A DNA stretch of 64,000 nt from JALHFZ01 sp963674625 (GTDB lineage: Bacteria; Synergistota; Synergistia; Synergistales; Aminobacteriaceae), in assembly GCA_963674625.2 (NCBI GenBank), contig CAXXXO010000003.1, forward strand, positions 62,001 to 126,000, in the 5' to 3' direction. Positions 8,515 through 16,499 of the stretch are shown piece after piece. The position numbers and the translations under genes are program-made. The notes under the pieces are model-generated. The model did no database searches and was not told where the DNA came from. It saw only the letters and a program-made list of their open reading frames with translations. Position 1 is the stretch's first letter, and every line of letters starts with the position of its first letter.

Positions 8515-9778
8515 TCTGCGGTGGATACGAAACAACGAGGATGATGTGCGTTCCTTCCTCGCCGCGAGGAACAACGATTTCGACATCGCTCCTCTGCTGG
8601 CTCTCGACGAGGAAAAGCGGAAGCTGCTGACCGAGACGGAAGAGCTGAAGGCCCGCAGGAACGAGGGGTCGAAAAAGGTTGGTTCCGCCAGGGCGCGGGG
8701 CGAGGATGCCTCGCAGATCATGGAGGAAATGCGCGCCATCGGCGAGCGGGTCAAGGTCATCGACGGACGGATCGGCGAGATCGACGCCCGGCTGAACGAT
8801 CTGCTTCTCTCCGTTCCGAACCGTCCTCACGGTTCCGTCCCCGTCGGGAAGGACGAAAACGACAATGTGGAAATCCGCAGATGGGGAACGCCGAAAGAAT
8901 TCTCCTTTGAGCCGAAGGCTCATTGGGACATCGGAGAAGCCCTGGGAATACTCGATTTTGAAAAAGGGGCCGCCCTCGCCCAGAGTCGGTTCACCGTCCT
9001 CCGCGGGCAGGGCGCCCGCCTCGAGCGCGCCCTCATAAATTTCATGCTCGACCTTCATACGGAACAGCACGGCTATCTCGAGATCGAGCCCCCCTTTCTG
9101 GTGAGCGGAAAGACCATGACCGGCACGGGGCAGCTTCCGAAGTTCGCCGACGACCTCTACAAGTGCGAGAACGACGATCTCTGGCTGATTCCCACTGCGG
9201 AAGTTCCCCTGACCAACCTCCACGCCGACGAAATTCTGGAGGAGGAGCAGCTTCCTCTCTACTACGTCGCCTACACCCCCTGTTTCCGCCGGGAAGCGGG
9301 GGCCTACGGCCGGGATGTCCGGGGAATGCTCAGACAGCACCAGTTCGACAAGGTGGAGATGGTCAAGCTCGCCTCCCAGGAGACAAGCTACGAAGAGCTC
9401 GAAAAGCTGACGGACAACGCGGAGGAAGTCCTCCGGTCCCTGGACATTCCCCACCGCACCATCTGCCTCAGCACCGGCGACATGGGCTTCGGTTCGAGCA
9501 AGACCTACGATATCGAGGTCTGGCTTCCCTCCCAGCACAAGTACCGGGAGATCAGCTCCTGCAGCAACTGCGAGGACTTCCAGGCCAGGCGCATGAATAC
9601 CCGCTACCGGCCGAAGGGGGGAGGCAAACCCGTCTACGTCCATACCCTGAACGGTTCGGGTATCGCCATCGGCAGAACCCTCATCGCAGTGCTCGAAAAC
9701 TGCCAGCGGGAGGACGGTTCCGTTGAAATCCCCGCCGCCCTCGTTCCCTACATGAGAGGCGTCACGGAAATACGCTGA
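8507..9778 (+). CDS. serS: SerS, seryl-tRNA synthetase
   Basis: This class II synthetase charges tRNA-Ser. The N-terminal coiled-coil arm that grips the long variable arm spans about residues 28-105. The class II core carries motif 2 (YYVAYTPCFRREAGAYGRDVRGM, here split by its loop) and motif 3 (GSGIAIGRTLIAVLEN). ISSCSNCEDFQARR is a typical serine-site segment. The 423 residues match the family. The ATG overlaps the ribH stop by 8 bases, so it is the last gene of the uvrC-rib transcript and is followed at once by a terminator. Confidence 0.97.
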   Translation: MLDLRWIRNNEDDVRSFLAARNNDFDIAPLLALDEEKRKLLTETEELKARRNEGSKKVGSARARGEDASQIMEEMRAIGERVKVIDGRIGEIDARLNDLLLSVPNRPHGSVPVGKDENDNVEIRRWGTPKEFSFEPKAHWDIGEALGILDFEKGAALAQSRFTVLRGQGARLERALINFMLDLHTEQHGYLEIEPPFLVSGKTMTGTGQLPKFADDLYKCENDDLWLIPTAEVPLTNLHADEILEEEQLPLYYVAYTPCFRREAGAYGRDVRGMLRQHQFDKVEMVKLASQETSYEELEKLTDNAEEVLRSLDIPHRTICLSTGDMGFGSSKTYDIEVWLPSQHKYREISSCSNCEDFQARRMNTRYRPKGGGKPVYVHTLNGSGIAIGRTLIAVLENCQREDGSVEIPAALVPYMRGVTEIR

Positions 9779-9799
9779 AAAGGCCGCATATTTCCGGTG

Positions 9800-9848
9800 G
9801 ATAAAAAAGGCTCCAGCTGATAGAATCAGGAACGGAGCCTTTTTTATC
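9800..9848 (+). terminator. Rho-independent terminator after serS
   Basis: Perfect 15-bp arms (9800-9814 and 9834-9848) have the core GGCTCC/GGAGCC flanked by A- and T-runs on either side of a 19-base loop. Because A-run and T-run are symmetric it could work in both directions. It ends the uvrC-rib-serS transcript just ahead of the next gene. Confidence 0.92.
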
Positions 9849-9864
9849 CCGATGGAGGCAGGGT

Positions 9865-11610
9865 TTGTTTATGGAGACTTATATGACCGACGTTCTTTTT
9901 TTTATTCTTCCTGTGGTGGCCTGCTGCTTCATGCTTCAGAAGGTATGCAGAAAATCCATGGACACCGTTCAGTACAACTACTTCCGGGACCTGCTTCTCC
10001 TCGGGACCTGGGTGCTCTGCGCACTGTGGGCGGGAACTCCCGTCTCCCGTTTCATCGTGGGAATGGCCGTCCTCGCGTCCATCCTCGGAATGGGGCAGCG
10101 GCTCTACCCTTCGTCCCTCTGGAAGCTCTCCTATCTCCTTCTCGGCCTCATATTTGCGACCTTCGGCCCGAGAATCGCCTTTCTCGGGCTGCCCGACGGC
10201 CAGTACCACTACTTTACGCCGGGAGTCTCCATCCTGCTGACCGCTCTGTGGATCGCCGTCTTCCCCATTCTCCTCCAGGAGCTGGACAACATCCCCGGAA
10301 TGTCGGGGCACCTTCTTGCCATCAGCTTTTCTCTCATGCTCGTCACGACCCTTTTCTCGGGACAGGATCTTCCCGAGGCCTTTTTCATGTCCTTCGGAGG
10401 TCTTTCCATTCTCGGCGTTTTCTGGAGCCGCCACGGCCACATGTACCGGCGAATGGGCGAATCCCTCGCCGCCCTCTGGGGCACCCTCGTTGCAGGGACG
10501 TCCGTCCTGGGAGTCAGCAAGGGGATCACCTTCAGCACTCTCCTTCTTCTCCCCCTCGGGCTCTTCGCCATACCGCTCATGGAGACCTCCCTTCATTTCG
10601 TGAGCCGGGTCTTTTCCTCCCGGTCGGCTCCTGCGGCGGTTCTCTACCGCAAACTCATCAGCCGCGGGCTCGATCATCCGAGCGCTGTCCGGTTCATCAC
10701 CTCTCTGTGCGCCCTCGGAGGTGCCCTTGTGGCCATATCCCGCCTCGGGAACTCTCTTTTTATGATGCTGTGGGTCAGCGCGGCCGTTCTCTTCACGGGG
10801 ATTACCCTTCTTCCCTTTCTCCGGAAAATGGGTGAAAATGGAGAAGTGCCCGGCAAGCCGACCCTGTGGCATACGGCCATCGACAACCTGTCCATGAACT
10901 ACGCTCTCTCCAGGAGCCGCGGCGCGGTCACCTCGTCGAAGGGTCTTTCCCTCGTGGCCACGGTGAATGCCCTCGCTGTCCTGGAGGCGGAGCGCAACAG
11001 CCGCTATTCGGAGGCGTTGTCGGATTCATTCCTCACTCTGGCCGACGGCACGGGGCTCGTATGGGCGCTTAAATTTCTCGGTCGTCCCGTTCAGGAGCGT
11101 GTGGCGGGAATTGACTTCATGGCGGGCCTGGCCAGGATGGCCGCCGCAGAACGATGGCCCGTCTATCTCCTCGGAGCGAAGGAAGAAGTCGTAAGGAAGA
11201 CGGCCGATAAACTCCGGGAACTCTTTCCCGAAATCCTCATCGCCGGGTGCCGGAACGGCTATTTTGACACCGACGACCCGGAAGTGGCCCGGGAGATCAG
11301 GGAGAGCGGTGCGAAGGTCCTTTTCGCCGCCCTGGGAGTGCCGAAACAGGAAATCTGGCTGCACGACCGCCGGGACGACCTGGGAGATCTCCTTGCCGTG
11401 GGCGTCGGCGGAGCCTTCGACGTTCTGTCGGGAAGCCTCCGAAGAGCCCCTCTTGCGTGGCAGAAACTGGGCCTTGAATGGCTCTACCGCCTTTTCCAGG
11501 AACCATGGCGCTGGAAGAGGGATATCGCCCTTTTCCGCTTCGCGGGCAAGGTGCTCATGACGAGGTTCAGTCGTGCCTTTTACGAAAAAAAGAAGGAGAC
11601 GGCGAGATGA
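9865..11610 (+). CDS. Degenerate WecA/TagO-like membrane domain fused to WecG/TagA/CpsF glycosyltransferase
   Basis: Residues about 345-581 are a GT26 transferase (WecG/TagA/CpsF), which adds N-acetylmannosamine-like sugars to undecaprenyl-PP-GlcNAc. Visible motifs are VATVNALAVL, LADGTGLVWAL with the catalytic Asp, GVPKQEIWL and GVGGAFDVLSG. Residues about 1-330 are hydrophobic and follow the plan of the polyprenyl-phosphate GlcNAc-1-P transferases (MraY/WecA/TagO), but the key acids are gone. The DD pair is GQ (residues 77-78), the MGDSG motif is MGESL (197-201), and the HxHH loop is YRKL. It therefore probably binds lipid rather than catalysing transfer (inference). TTG 9865 lies 6 bases after GGAGG; ATG 9871 is the alternative. 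Confidence 0.85.
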   Translation: MFMETYMTDVLFFILPVVACCFMLQKVCRKSMDTVQYNYFRDLLLLGTWVLCALWAGTPVSRFIVGMAVLASILGMGQRLYPSSLWKLSYLLLGLIFATFGPRIAFLGLPDGQYHYFTPGVSILLTALWIAVFPILLQELDNIPGMSGHLLAISFSLMLVTTLFSGQDLPEAFFMSFGGLSILGVFWSRHGHMYRRMGESLAALWGTLVAGTSVLGVSKGITFSTLLLLPLGLFAIPLMETSLHFVSRVFSSRSAPAAVLYRKLISRGLDHPSAVRFITSLCALGGALVAISRLGNSLFMMLWVSAAVLFTGITLLPFLRKMGENGEVPGKPTLWHTAIDNLSMNYALSRSRGAVTSSKGLSLVATVNALAVLEAERNSRYSEALSDSFLTLADGTGLVWALKFLGRPVQERVAGIDFMAGLARMAAAERWPVYLLGAKEEVVRKTADKLRELFPEILIAGCRNGYFDTDDPEVAREIRESGAKVLFAALGVPKQEIWLHDRRDDLGDLLAVGVGGAFDVLSGSLRRAPLAWQKLGLEWLYRLFQEPWRWKRDIALFRFAGKVLMTRFSRAFYEKKKETAR

Positions 11611-12083
11611 AAACATCCGCCAAGGATCTCATGCACTATGACCTCACTGCGGTTATGGAGGACGACCTCGTCCATGACGCCATTCACGTGCTCTACAGCC
11701 ACAACATCTCAGGCGTTCCGGTTCTCGACGGCGAATGGAACCTCCTGGGCTACTTTTCCGAGGCGGATATTCTCCGGGCTTCGGTGCCCACCTACCTCGA
11801 GGTCCTCGCAAAATCGTCCTTTCTCGAGAGCGGGGACGAGGACACTCTCCTGAGCCGCTTCCGGTCCTTCGGCAGCAGAAAAGTGGGCGAATTCATGAAC
11901 AGGACTCCCATTTCCGTTGAGCCGGATACAAGCCTCATGGTCGTCGCCGACCTCATGATCCGCAAATCGGTGAAGCGGCTGCCGGTAACGGAAGCGGGCA
12001 AGCTTGTGGGGATCATCAGCCGTGAAGTATTCTGCGAATTTCTCATGGAAGAGGAAGGTCCGTCCGTTGAAAAGGAAGACTGA
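11607..12083 (+). CDS. CBS-domain pair protein
   Basis: The 158-residue protein consists of two CBS domains. Domain 1 spans residues 1-55 (VMEDDLVHDAIHVLYSHNIS, then GVPVLD). Domain 2 spans about 95-150 (ISVEPDTSLMVVADLMIRKS, then VKRLPVT and LVGIISR). CBS pairs bind adenine nucleotides and usually gate other proteins. ATG 11607 overlaps the previous stop (ATGA) and follows AAGGAGA. Its 3' end overlaps the probable start of the first ATPase gene, so it may be a nucleotide sensor transcribed with the glycosyltransferase and the ATPase operon. That functional link is inferred from position only. Confidence 0.88.
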   Translation: MKTSAKDLMHYDLTAVMEDDLVHDAIHVLYSHNISGVPVLDGEWNLLGYFSEADILRASVPTYLEVLAKSSFLESGDEDTLLSRFRSFGSRKVGEFMNRTPISVEPDTSLMVVADLMIRKSVKRLPVTEAGKLVGIISREVFCEFLMEEEGPSVEKED

Positions 12084-12420
12084 GCCCCTTGCCCCGACGC
12101 ACAATCTCTCCGGCATCGATGAGGAACTCAGGGAGTTTCAGAATCTTCTCGAGACGGAGATGGAGGCGAAACTTCGGGAGTCCGTGCTGTCTGAAGAGCA
12201 TACCCGGCGGCGCCTCGCCCTGATGGAGCAGGAAACATTCCGCCAAGTGGAGGCAGAATGGACGGAGAAGCAGAACATCCTCTCCCGGAGGGAAGAGGAA
12301 ATTCGCGAGGAGGCTGCTTCCTTCTCGAAAAGACTGAAGGGACTGCTTGCCGTCAGCGGCGATCTCGAGATCCTTCTCGAAAATACCTGGACCGAACTGA
12401 CGGGCGGAGTTCTCCCATGA
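12067..12420 (+). CDS. V/A-type ATPase stator subunit G (coiled coil)
   Basis: A 117-residue, highly charged, alpha-helical protein (FQNLLETEMEAKLRESVLSE, RREEEIREEAASFSKRLKG). Sequence similarity alone would not identify it. Its position directly before subunit I, as in the Thermus operon G-I-L-E-C-F-A-B-D, supports the peripheral-stalk subunit that pairs with E. The best start is TTG 12067, with GAGGAAGG a suitable distance upstream; this overlaps the CBS gene by 17 bases. The C-terminus overlaps the subunit I start by 4 bases. Confidence 0.7.
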   Translation: MKRKTEPLAPTHNLSGIDEELREFQNLLETEMEAKLRESVLSEEHTRRRLALMEQETFRQVEAEWTEKQNILSRREEEIREEAASFSKRLKGLLAVSGDLEILLENTWTELTGGVLP

Positions 12421-14333
12421 TCCGTTCGATGATGAGGCTTTCGGTCTGGGGGGTGCGGAGCAGGCGGCAGGAGATCATCGCCGAGCTTTTCAGTCTCGGC
12501 GTTCTTCACCTTGACGAGGGGGAGGGAGCCCTTCGGGGGGATGACCGGGTTCTGAACGCATTGAGACTCCTTCGGGGAAGGGTTCTCGGCCTTATAGAAG
12601 CCCTTGGCTGGGATCAGTGGGACCTCCTGAAGGATTCCGACGTGGACCAGGCGGTGCGGCTTTTTTCCGACCTTCCGCCCGGGGAATTCGTCCCTGAAAT
12701 CTCGAAAAGTCTCGACAAGTTCAGCACGCGCCTCACCGACCTTCAGGAGGGGCTCGCCAGGGACGAGGACGCAGCAGTGAAAATGAAGAAATCCATGGAC
12801 CTCCTCTCCCGGTTTTCCGGCTTCTTTCACCGCTGGGAAGACCCGGAAAGGGAATCATTCATCACTCTCTGGTGGATATCCCCCGAGAAAATACCCTCCT
12901 TCCTCGCCGCAGTTCAGAATTATCTTCTCTCCCTGGGACGGGAGGATTTCGGCGGCATCGACCATCATTTCGTTCCCGGCCGGGAGGGGCCGGGCATCCT
13001 CGCCCTTCGGGTACCACAGGCTCTCGCCTCCGGAATTCCCGCCATCGCTGCAAAAGAAAAAGCCCTTCCCTGGCGGCTTCCCGAATGCTGCGACCAGAAT
13101 GAGCCCGCTTCGTCCCTTCCTTCTCTGAAATCGGCCGTGGACGAACTGGACCTTCGCATCGCCTCTATTAAAAATGACCTCTCGAAAAACTCCCGGGAAT
13201 GGGGCCCCCGTCTCGCGGCCCTTTTTCTCTTTCTCGACGAAAAAACCGAACAGGCTGCTGTTGAGGCCCGAATCGAGAGCTCCGACGATTTCTTTCGTCT
13301 CGCCGGGTGGATTCCCGAGGATTTTCTTCTGAGCACCGAGAATGCCCTCAAGGCAAAGTTCGGCAGGGACATCATGCTGAAGTACAGGCTCCCAGGAAAG
13401 GGCGAGTGGAAAGACGTCCCCACATCTCTGAAAAACCGGTCTGTCTTCGCCCCCTTCGAGATATTTCTGAAGCTCCTTCGTCCCCCCTCATATATCGGCT
13501 TCGATCCTACTATCGCCGTGGCTGTCTTCTTCCCCTTTTTTTCGGGCATCATGATCGGCGACATAGGGTACGGAATTATTCTTCTCCTCATCTCTCTCGG
13601 GCTGAAAAGGGCGAAGCGCCCACTTCTTCGTGACGTGGGTTCAATACTGCTGATCGTCTCCCTCTGGGCCCTCCTGTGGGGGGCCGTGTGGGGCGAATTA
13701 TTCGGAGACCTGGGCCATCGCCTCTTTCATCTCCGGCCTCTCTGGATCGAACGGTCCGAGGGAGTGCTTCCCGTGATGATTTTCACCATTGCCCTGGGAG
13801 CCGCCCACGTAGTCCTCGGGCTGCTCATCGGAATCTGGCAGGGGGTGAAAAACCGCCATGCCCATCTCTGGATGGAAAAGTCGGGCAATCTCATCATCCT
13901 TGCGAGCCTCTTCGGCTTTCTTTTTCTCCTCATGTCCGAATTCCCCCGGGGCCTTTTTTCCATACCCGTATCCTTTCTCGTGATCGGGCTCGTTCTTCTC
14001 GTGGCGGGAGGAGGGATCGGAGGCATCATAGAGACCCTCGGAAGCATAGGAAACATCGTCAGCTATGTCCGAATCGCCGCCATAGGCCTTTCGTCGGCCA
14101 TCCTCGCCCTTGTGGCGTCGAAGTTCCTCGACGTCTTCGGACTCTCGGTTCTCGGGATTTTTCTTGCTCTCATGATTCACCTTCTGAATTTTGTCCTCGC
14201 CATCGCCGGGTCGGGGCTTCACTCGGCCAGGCTGCATTACGTCGAATTCTTCGGAAAGTTTTATTCCGACGGAGGAAAGGATTACACACCATTTCAGCGA
14301 AGGAGCGGATCCTCGTGGAAAAAGCGTTCATAG
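12417..14333 (+). CDS. atpI: V/A-type ATPase subunit I (membrane stator, a-subunit homologue)
   Basis: This 638-residue protein holds the ion half-channels against the rotor. The N-terminal half is cytoplasmic with coiled-coil parts (residues about 1-345). The C-terminal half has roughly seven to eight transmembrane helices beginning near FDPTIAVAVFFPFF. The essential rotor-facing Arg is in IVSYVRIAAIGLS, near residue 552, and the last conserved segment is GLHSARLHYVEFFGKFY. Its start overlaps the previous stop (ATGA), and its end overlaps the start of subunit K by 19 bases. Confidence 0.95.
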   Translation: MIRSMMRLSVWGVRSRRQEIIAELFSLGVLHLDEGEGALRGDDRVLNALRLLRGRVLGLIEALGWDQWDLLKDSDVDQAVRLFSDLPPGEFVPEISKSLDKFSTRLTDLQEGLARDEDAAVKMKKSMDLLSRFSGFFHRWEDPERESFITLWWISPEKIPSFLAAVQNYLLSLGREDFGGIDHHFVPGREGPGILALRVPQALASGIPAIAAKEKALPWRLPECCDQNEPASSLPSLKSAVDELDLRIASIKNDLSKNSREWGPRLAALFLFLDEKTEQAAVEARIESSDDFFRLAGWIPEDFLLSTENALKAKFGRDIMLKYRLPGKGEWKDVPTSLKNRSVFAPFEIFLKLLRPPSYIGFDPTIAVAVFFPFFSGIMIGDIGYGIILLLISLGLKRAKRPLLRDVGSILLIVSLWALLWGAVWGELFGDLGHRLFHLRPLWIERSEGVLPVMIFTIALGAAHVVLGLLIGIWQGVKNRHAHLWMEKSGNLIILASLFGFLFLLMSEFPRGLFSIPVSFLVIGLVLLVAGGGIGGIIETLGSIGNIVSYVRIAAIGLSSAILALVASKFLDVFGLSVLGIFLALMIHLLNFVLAIAGSGLHSARLHYVEFFGKFYSDGGKDYTPFQRRSGSSWKKRS

Positions 14334-14533
14334 CACTCGCGGCGGCCCTTGCGGTGGGCTTGCCCGCCCTGGCAACGGCCTACGCCCAGGCAAGAATAGG
14401 CAGCGCCGGGGCGGGCACCGTTGCGGAAAAACCTGAAACAGCGGGCACCGTCATCATCCTCGAAGCCATCCCCGAAACCATGGTAATCCTTGGCTTCGTC
14501 GTGGCGATCATGATCATCCTCCAGATGGCCTGA
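14315..14533 (+). CDS. atpK: V/A-type ATPase rotor-ring subunit K (c subunit)
   Basis: A 72-residue two-helix hairpin. Helix 1 is about residues 4-25 (FIALAAALAVGLPALATAY), followed by a Gly-rich turn, and helix 2 is about 45-70. The ion-carrying Glu is E54 in AIPETMVILGF. Classical V-type proteolipids are doubled (four helices), so this is the short, single-hairpin form. GTG 14315 is chosen because AAGGAGCGG precedes it and the hydrophobic segment begins directly after. The first 19 bases lie inside atpI. Position and composition make the assignment firm; ion choice (H+ or Na+) is not. Confidence 0.92.
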   Translation: MEKAFIALAAALAVGLPALATAYAQARIGSAGAGTVAEKPETAGTVIILEAIPETMVILGFVVAIMIILQMA

Positions 14534-14541
14534 GGAATTCC

Positions 14542-15195
14542 TTGGAACCCCTGTCCGCTCCTCCGGATGAAAGGGAGGATCTCGCGTCCTTTCGCCAGGC
14601 CCTCCGGGAAGAACATGACCGGAGGATCGCCCTTCTCGAAAAGAAAAGGGACGACACCCTCGCCGAACTTATAGGCGAGCGCCGGGCTTTTGTGGAACTC
14701 CGGGTGAAGGAGATGCGGCAGGAGCAGGAGAGGCGCTTCAAAACCCTTCTCGAGGAGAAGCGGAAGGAGGGAATCGCTTCGGTCAGGAAAACGCTGCTGC
14801 AGCATTTCGACTCTCTAAACCGCCTCTCCGGAGAACAGATTCGAGAAAAAATTTTCACCCTCAGAAAAGAAAGGTCCGAAGAATATGCCTCCCTTCTTCT
14901 CTTTCTCGCCCGGGAAGGTCTGGAAGCCGCAGACCGTCCGGCCGTGGTCTCGGTCGAACCCGGAGAGGCTGCTCTTCTGTCGGCTTCCGGCGATTCCCCC
15001 CTTGGAGAGGACGTGGAAATAGTCGAAGAGCTCAGGGAGGCCTGGGGAGGATGCCGGATCACCTCCGGCTCCGCCGTCATCGACAATACGCTCTTTTCCC
15101 GCTGGAAAATGCTCTCCGGCGAGTTTGCCCGCAAGCTTTCCCTGCTGCTGAATGACACTTTTTCGGAAATCCACGACAGAATCTCCCAATTATGA
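14542..15195 (+). CDS. atpE: V/A-type ATPase stator subunit E
   Basis: This 217-residue peripheral-stalk subunit has a long charged N-terminal helix (residues about 10-115, such as EEHDRRIALLEKKRDDTLAE) and a globular C-terminal domain that caps the catalytic head (GGCRITSGSAVIDNTLFSRW). The TTG at 14542 has GAGG 6 bases upstream and lies 8 bases after the atpK stop. The final 44 bases overlap the atpC start. Family identity rests on the helix plus the C-terminal IDNTLFSRW-like segment and on operon position. Confidence 0.9.
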   Translation: MEPLSAPPDEREDLASFRQALREEHDRRIALLEKKRDDTLAELIGERRAFVELRVKEMRQEQERRFKTLLEEKRKEGIASVRKTLLQHFDSLNRLSGEQIREKIFTLRKERSEEYASLLLFLAREGLEAADRPAVVSVEPGEAALLSASGDSPLGEDVEIVEELREAWGGCRITSGSAVIDNTLFSRWKMLSGEFARKLSLLLNDTFSEIHDRISQL

Positions 15196-16228
15196 GTATC
15201 TGAACGCCGTGCTCAGGGCGAAGGGGACGAAACTCCTTCGGGAAGATTCGTTCCATGTCCTTGCCCACGGAACTCTGAAGGAATTCGAACTCTTCATTCT
15301 CGAAAGCGCCTACGGAGAACGCTACCGGGAACAGCTCGCCCTGGGAACTCCTTCTCTTCTGAAGCGTCTCGAAAATGCCCTCGCTGCGGGAAGTGCGGAC
15401 AGGCTGCTCGAGGCGGCCTCCATCGCCGAGGGCGAGTCGGAGCTTTTCCTTTCGATCATCCTCTCCATGGGTGACCTGTACAACGGCAGATTCCTTCTCC
15501 GCTCTCTTTCGGGAGGGCTGCGGGGGGCAGCCGCGCCGGCATGGCACCGCTATTCTCTCCTCGATTTTCCCTTTTACGACGATCTTTGGTACAAATGCCC
15601 CACGGCGGCCGACGGTGCGGTGCGGTCTTACGAAGAATACGGAGAATTTTCGAATATTCTCGGGGACGCCTTTCGTTTTCTGCACGAGACGGGAAATCTT
15701 CCGGGCTCGGAGAGGCTCTTCTTCGCCCGGTGGCTTTCCTGGTGGAAGAAGGAGCTTGAAAAATTCTGCAACGAGAACGGCCGGAGGATGGAGGAATTTC
15801 TCGGACGCCTGACGGATACCTGGAATTTCAACATCTGGCTTCGGCGAATCCGCCGGGAAGGGGAGAGAAAAGAAAACCAATCCACTTTTCTGCCCGGAGG
15901 ATGGGGCCTTCCCATCGAGCGTCTCGAGACGGCGGAGAATGCCGGGTCACTTTTTTCGAAATCGGGCTGGTCGATTCCTGCCTCGCGCTTCTCCGCGGAA
16001 AAGTCCGCGAACTTTCAGCGGATCGTTCAGAGGGCTTTTTTTCAATGGCAGAAGGGGCTCTACCGCCGGAATCTTCTCGGAATCGACGTCCCCCTCGGCT
16101 ACACGGCCATGGTCCTTGACGAATGGCGGGGACTTACCCTGATCGCCGTGGGACTCTCCCTCGGAATGTCCGCGGAAGAAATTGAGGACCATCTCTTCGC
16201 CGGTGAAAAAGAAGGGGACAGGGGATGA
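15152..16228 (+). CDS. atpC: V/A-type ATPase subunit C (central-stalk socket)
   Basis: Subunit C (d in the V-type naming) sits as a funnel between rotor ring and central stalk. The 358-residue, mostly helical protein begins its family core at YEYLNAVLRAKGTKLL and ends LGYTAMVLDEWRGLTLIAVG, matching the conserved end of the family. The ATG lies inside atpE. No good ribosome site is seen, which suggests translational coupling or a slightly different start. It overlaps atpF by 4 bases. Confidence 0.9.
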   Translation: MTLFRKSTTESPNYEYLNAVLRAKGTKLLREDSFHVLAHGTLKEFELFILESAYGERYREQLALGTPSLLKRLENALAAGSADRLLEAASIAEGESELFLSIILSMGDLYNGRFLLRSLSGGLRGAAAPAWHRYSLLDFPFYDDLWYKCPTAADGAVRSYEEYGEFSNILGDAFRFLHETGNLPGSERLFFARWLSWWKKELEKFCNENGRRMEEFLGRLTDTWNFNIWLRRIRREGERKENQSTFLPGGWGLPIERLETAENAGSLFSKSGWSIPASRFSAEKSANFQRIVQRAFFQWQKGLYRRNLLGIDVPLGYTAMVLDEWRGLTLIAVGLSLGMSAEEIEDHLFAGEKEGDRG

Positions 16229-16491
16229 GCGGAGAAAGAACGGCCTTTGCGGTGGGAAGCCAGGTCTTCGTGGATCTCTGGGCCCTTATGGGTTTTGTCC
16301 CCGTTCCAAGCGAATCGCCCGAGGATATATCCGCCCTTTTTCCCCTTCTCTCCCGGGAAAATGCCGCCTTTATCGTGGTTGAGGAATCCTGGTTCTCCGG
16401 GATAGCGGAACCGGTTCGGAAAAGACTCGAAAAATCGGGGGAACTCGTATGGATACAGTTCCCCTCCTGTGACAGCGCAGAAATGAGATGA
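16225..16491 (+). CDS. atpF: V/A-type ATPase subunit F
   Basis: An 88-residue protein at the fixed operon position between C and A. It shows the subunit F pattern of a small alpha/beta domain: TAFAVGSQVFVDLWALMGF, then AAFIVVEESWFSG. Subunit F binds the central stalk subunit D and modulates rotation. It is a little shorter than the roughly 100 residues common in the family. Start and stop overlap the neighbours by 4 bases or fewer. Confidence 0.88.
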   Translation: MSGERTAFAVGSQVFVDLWALMGFVPVPSESPEDISALFPLLSRENAAFIVVEESWFSGIAEPVRKRLEKSGELVWIQFPSCDSAEMR

Positions 16492-16499
16492 GGGAAGAC

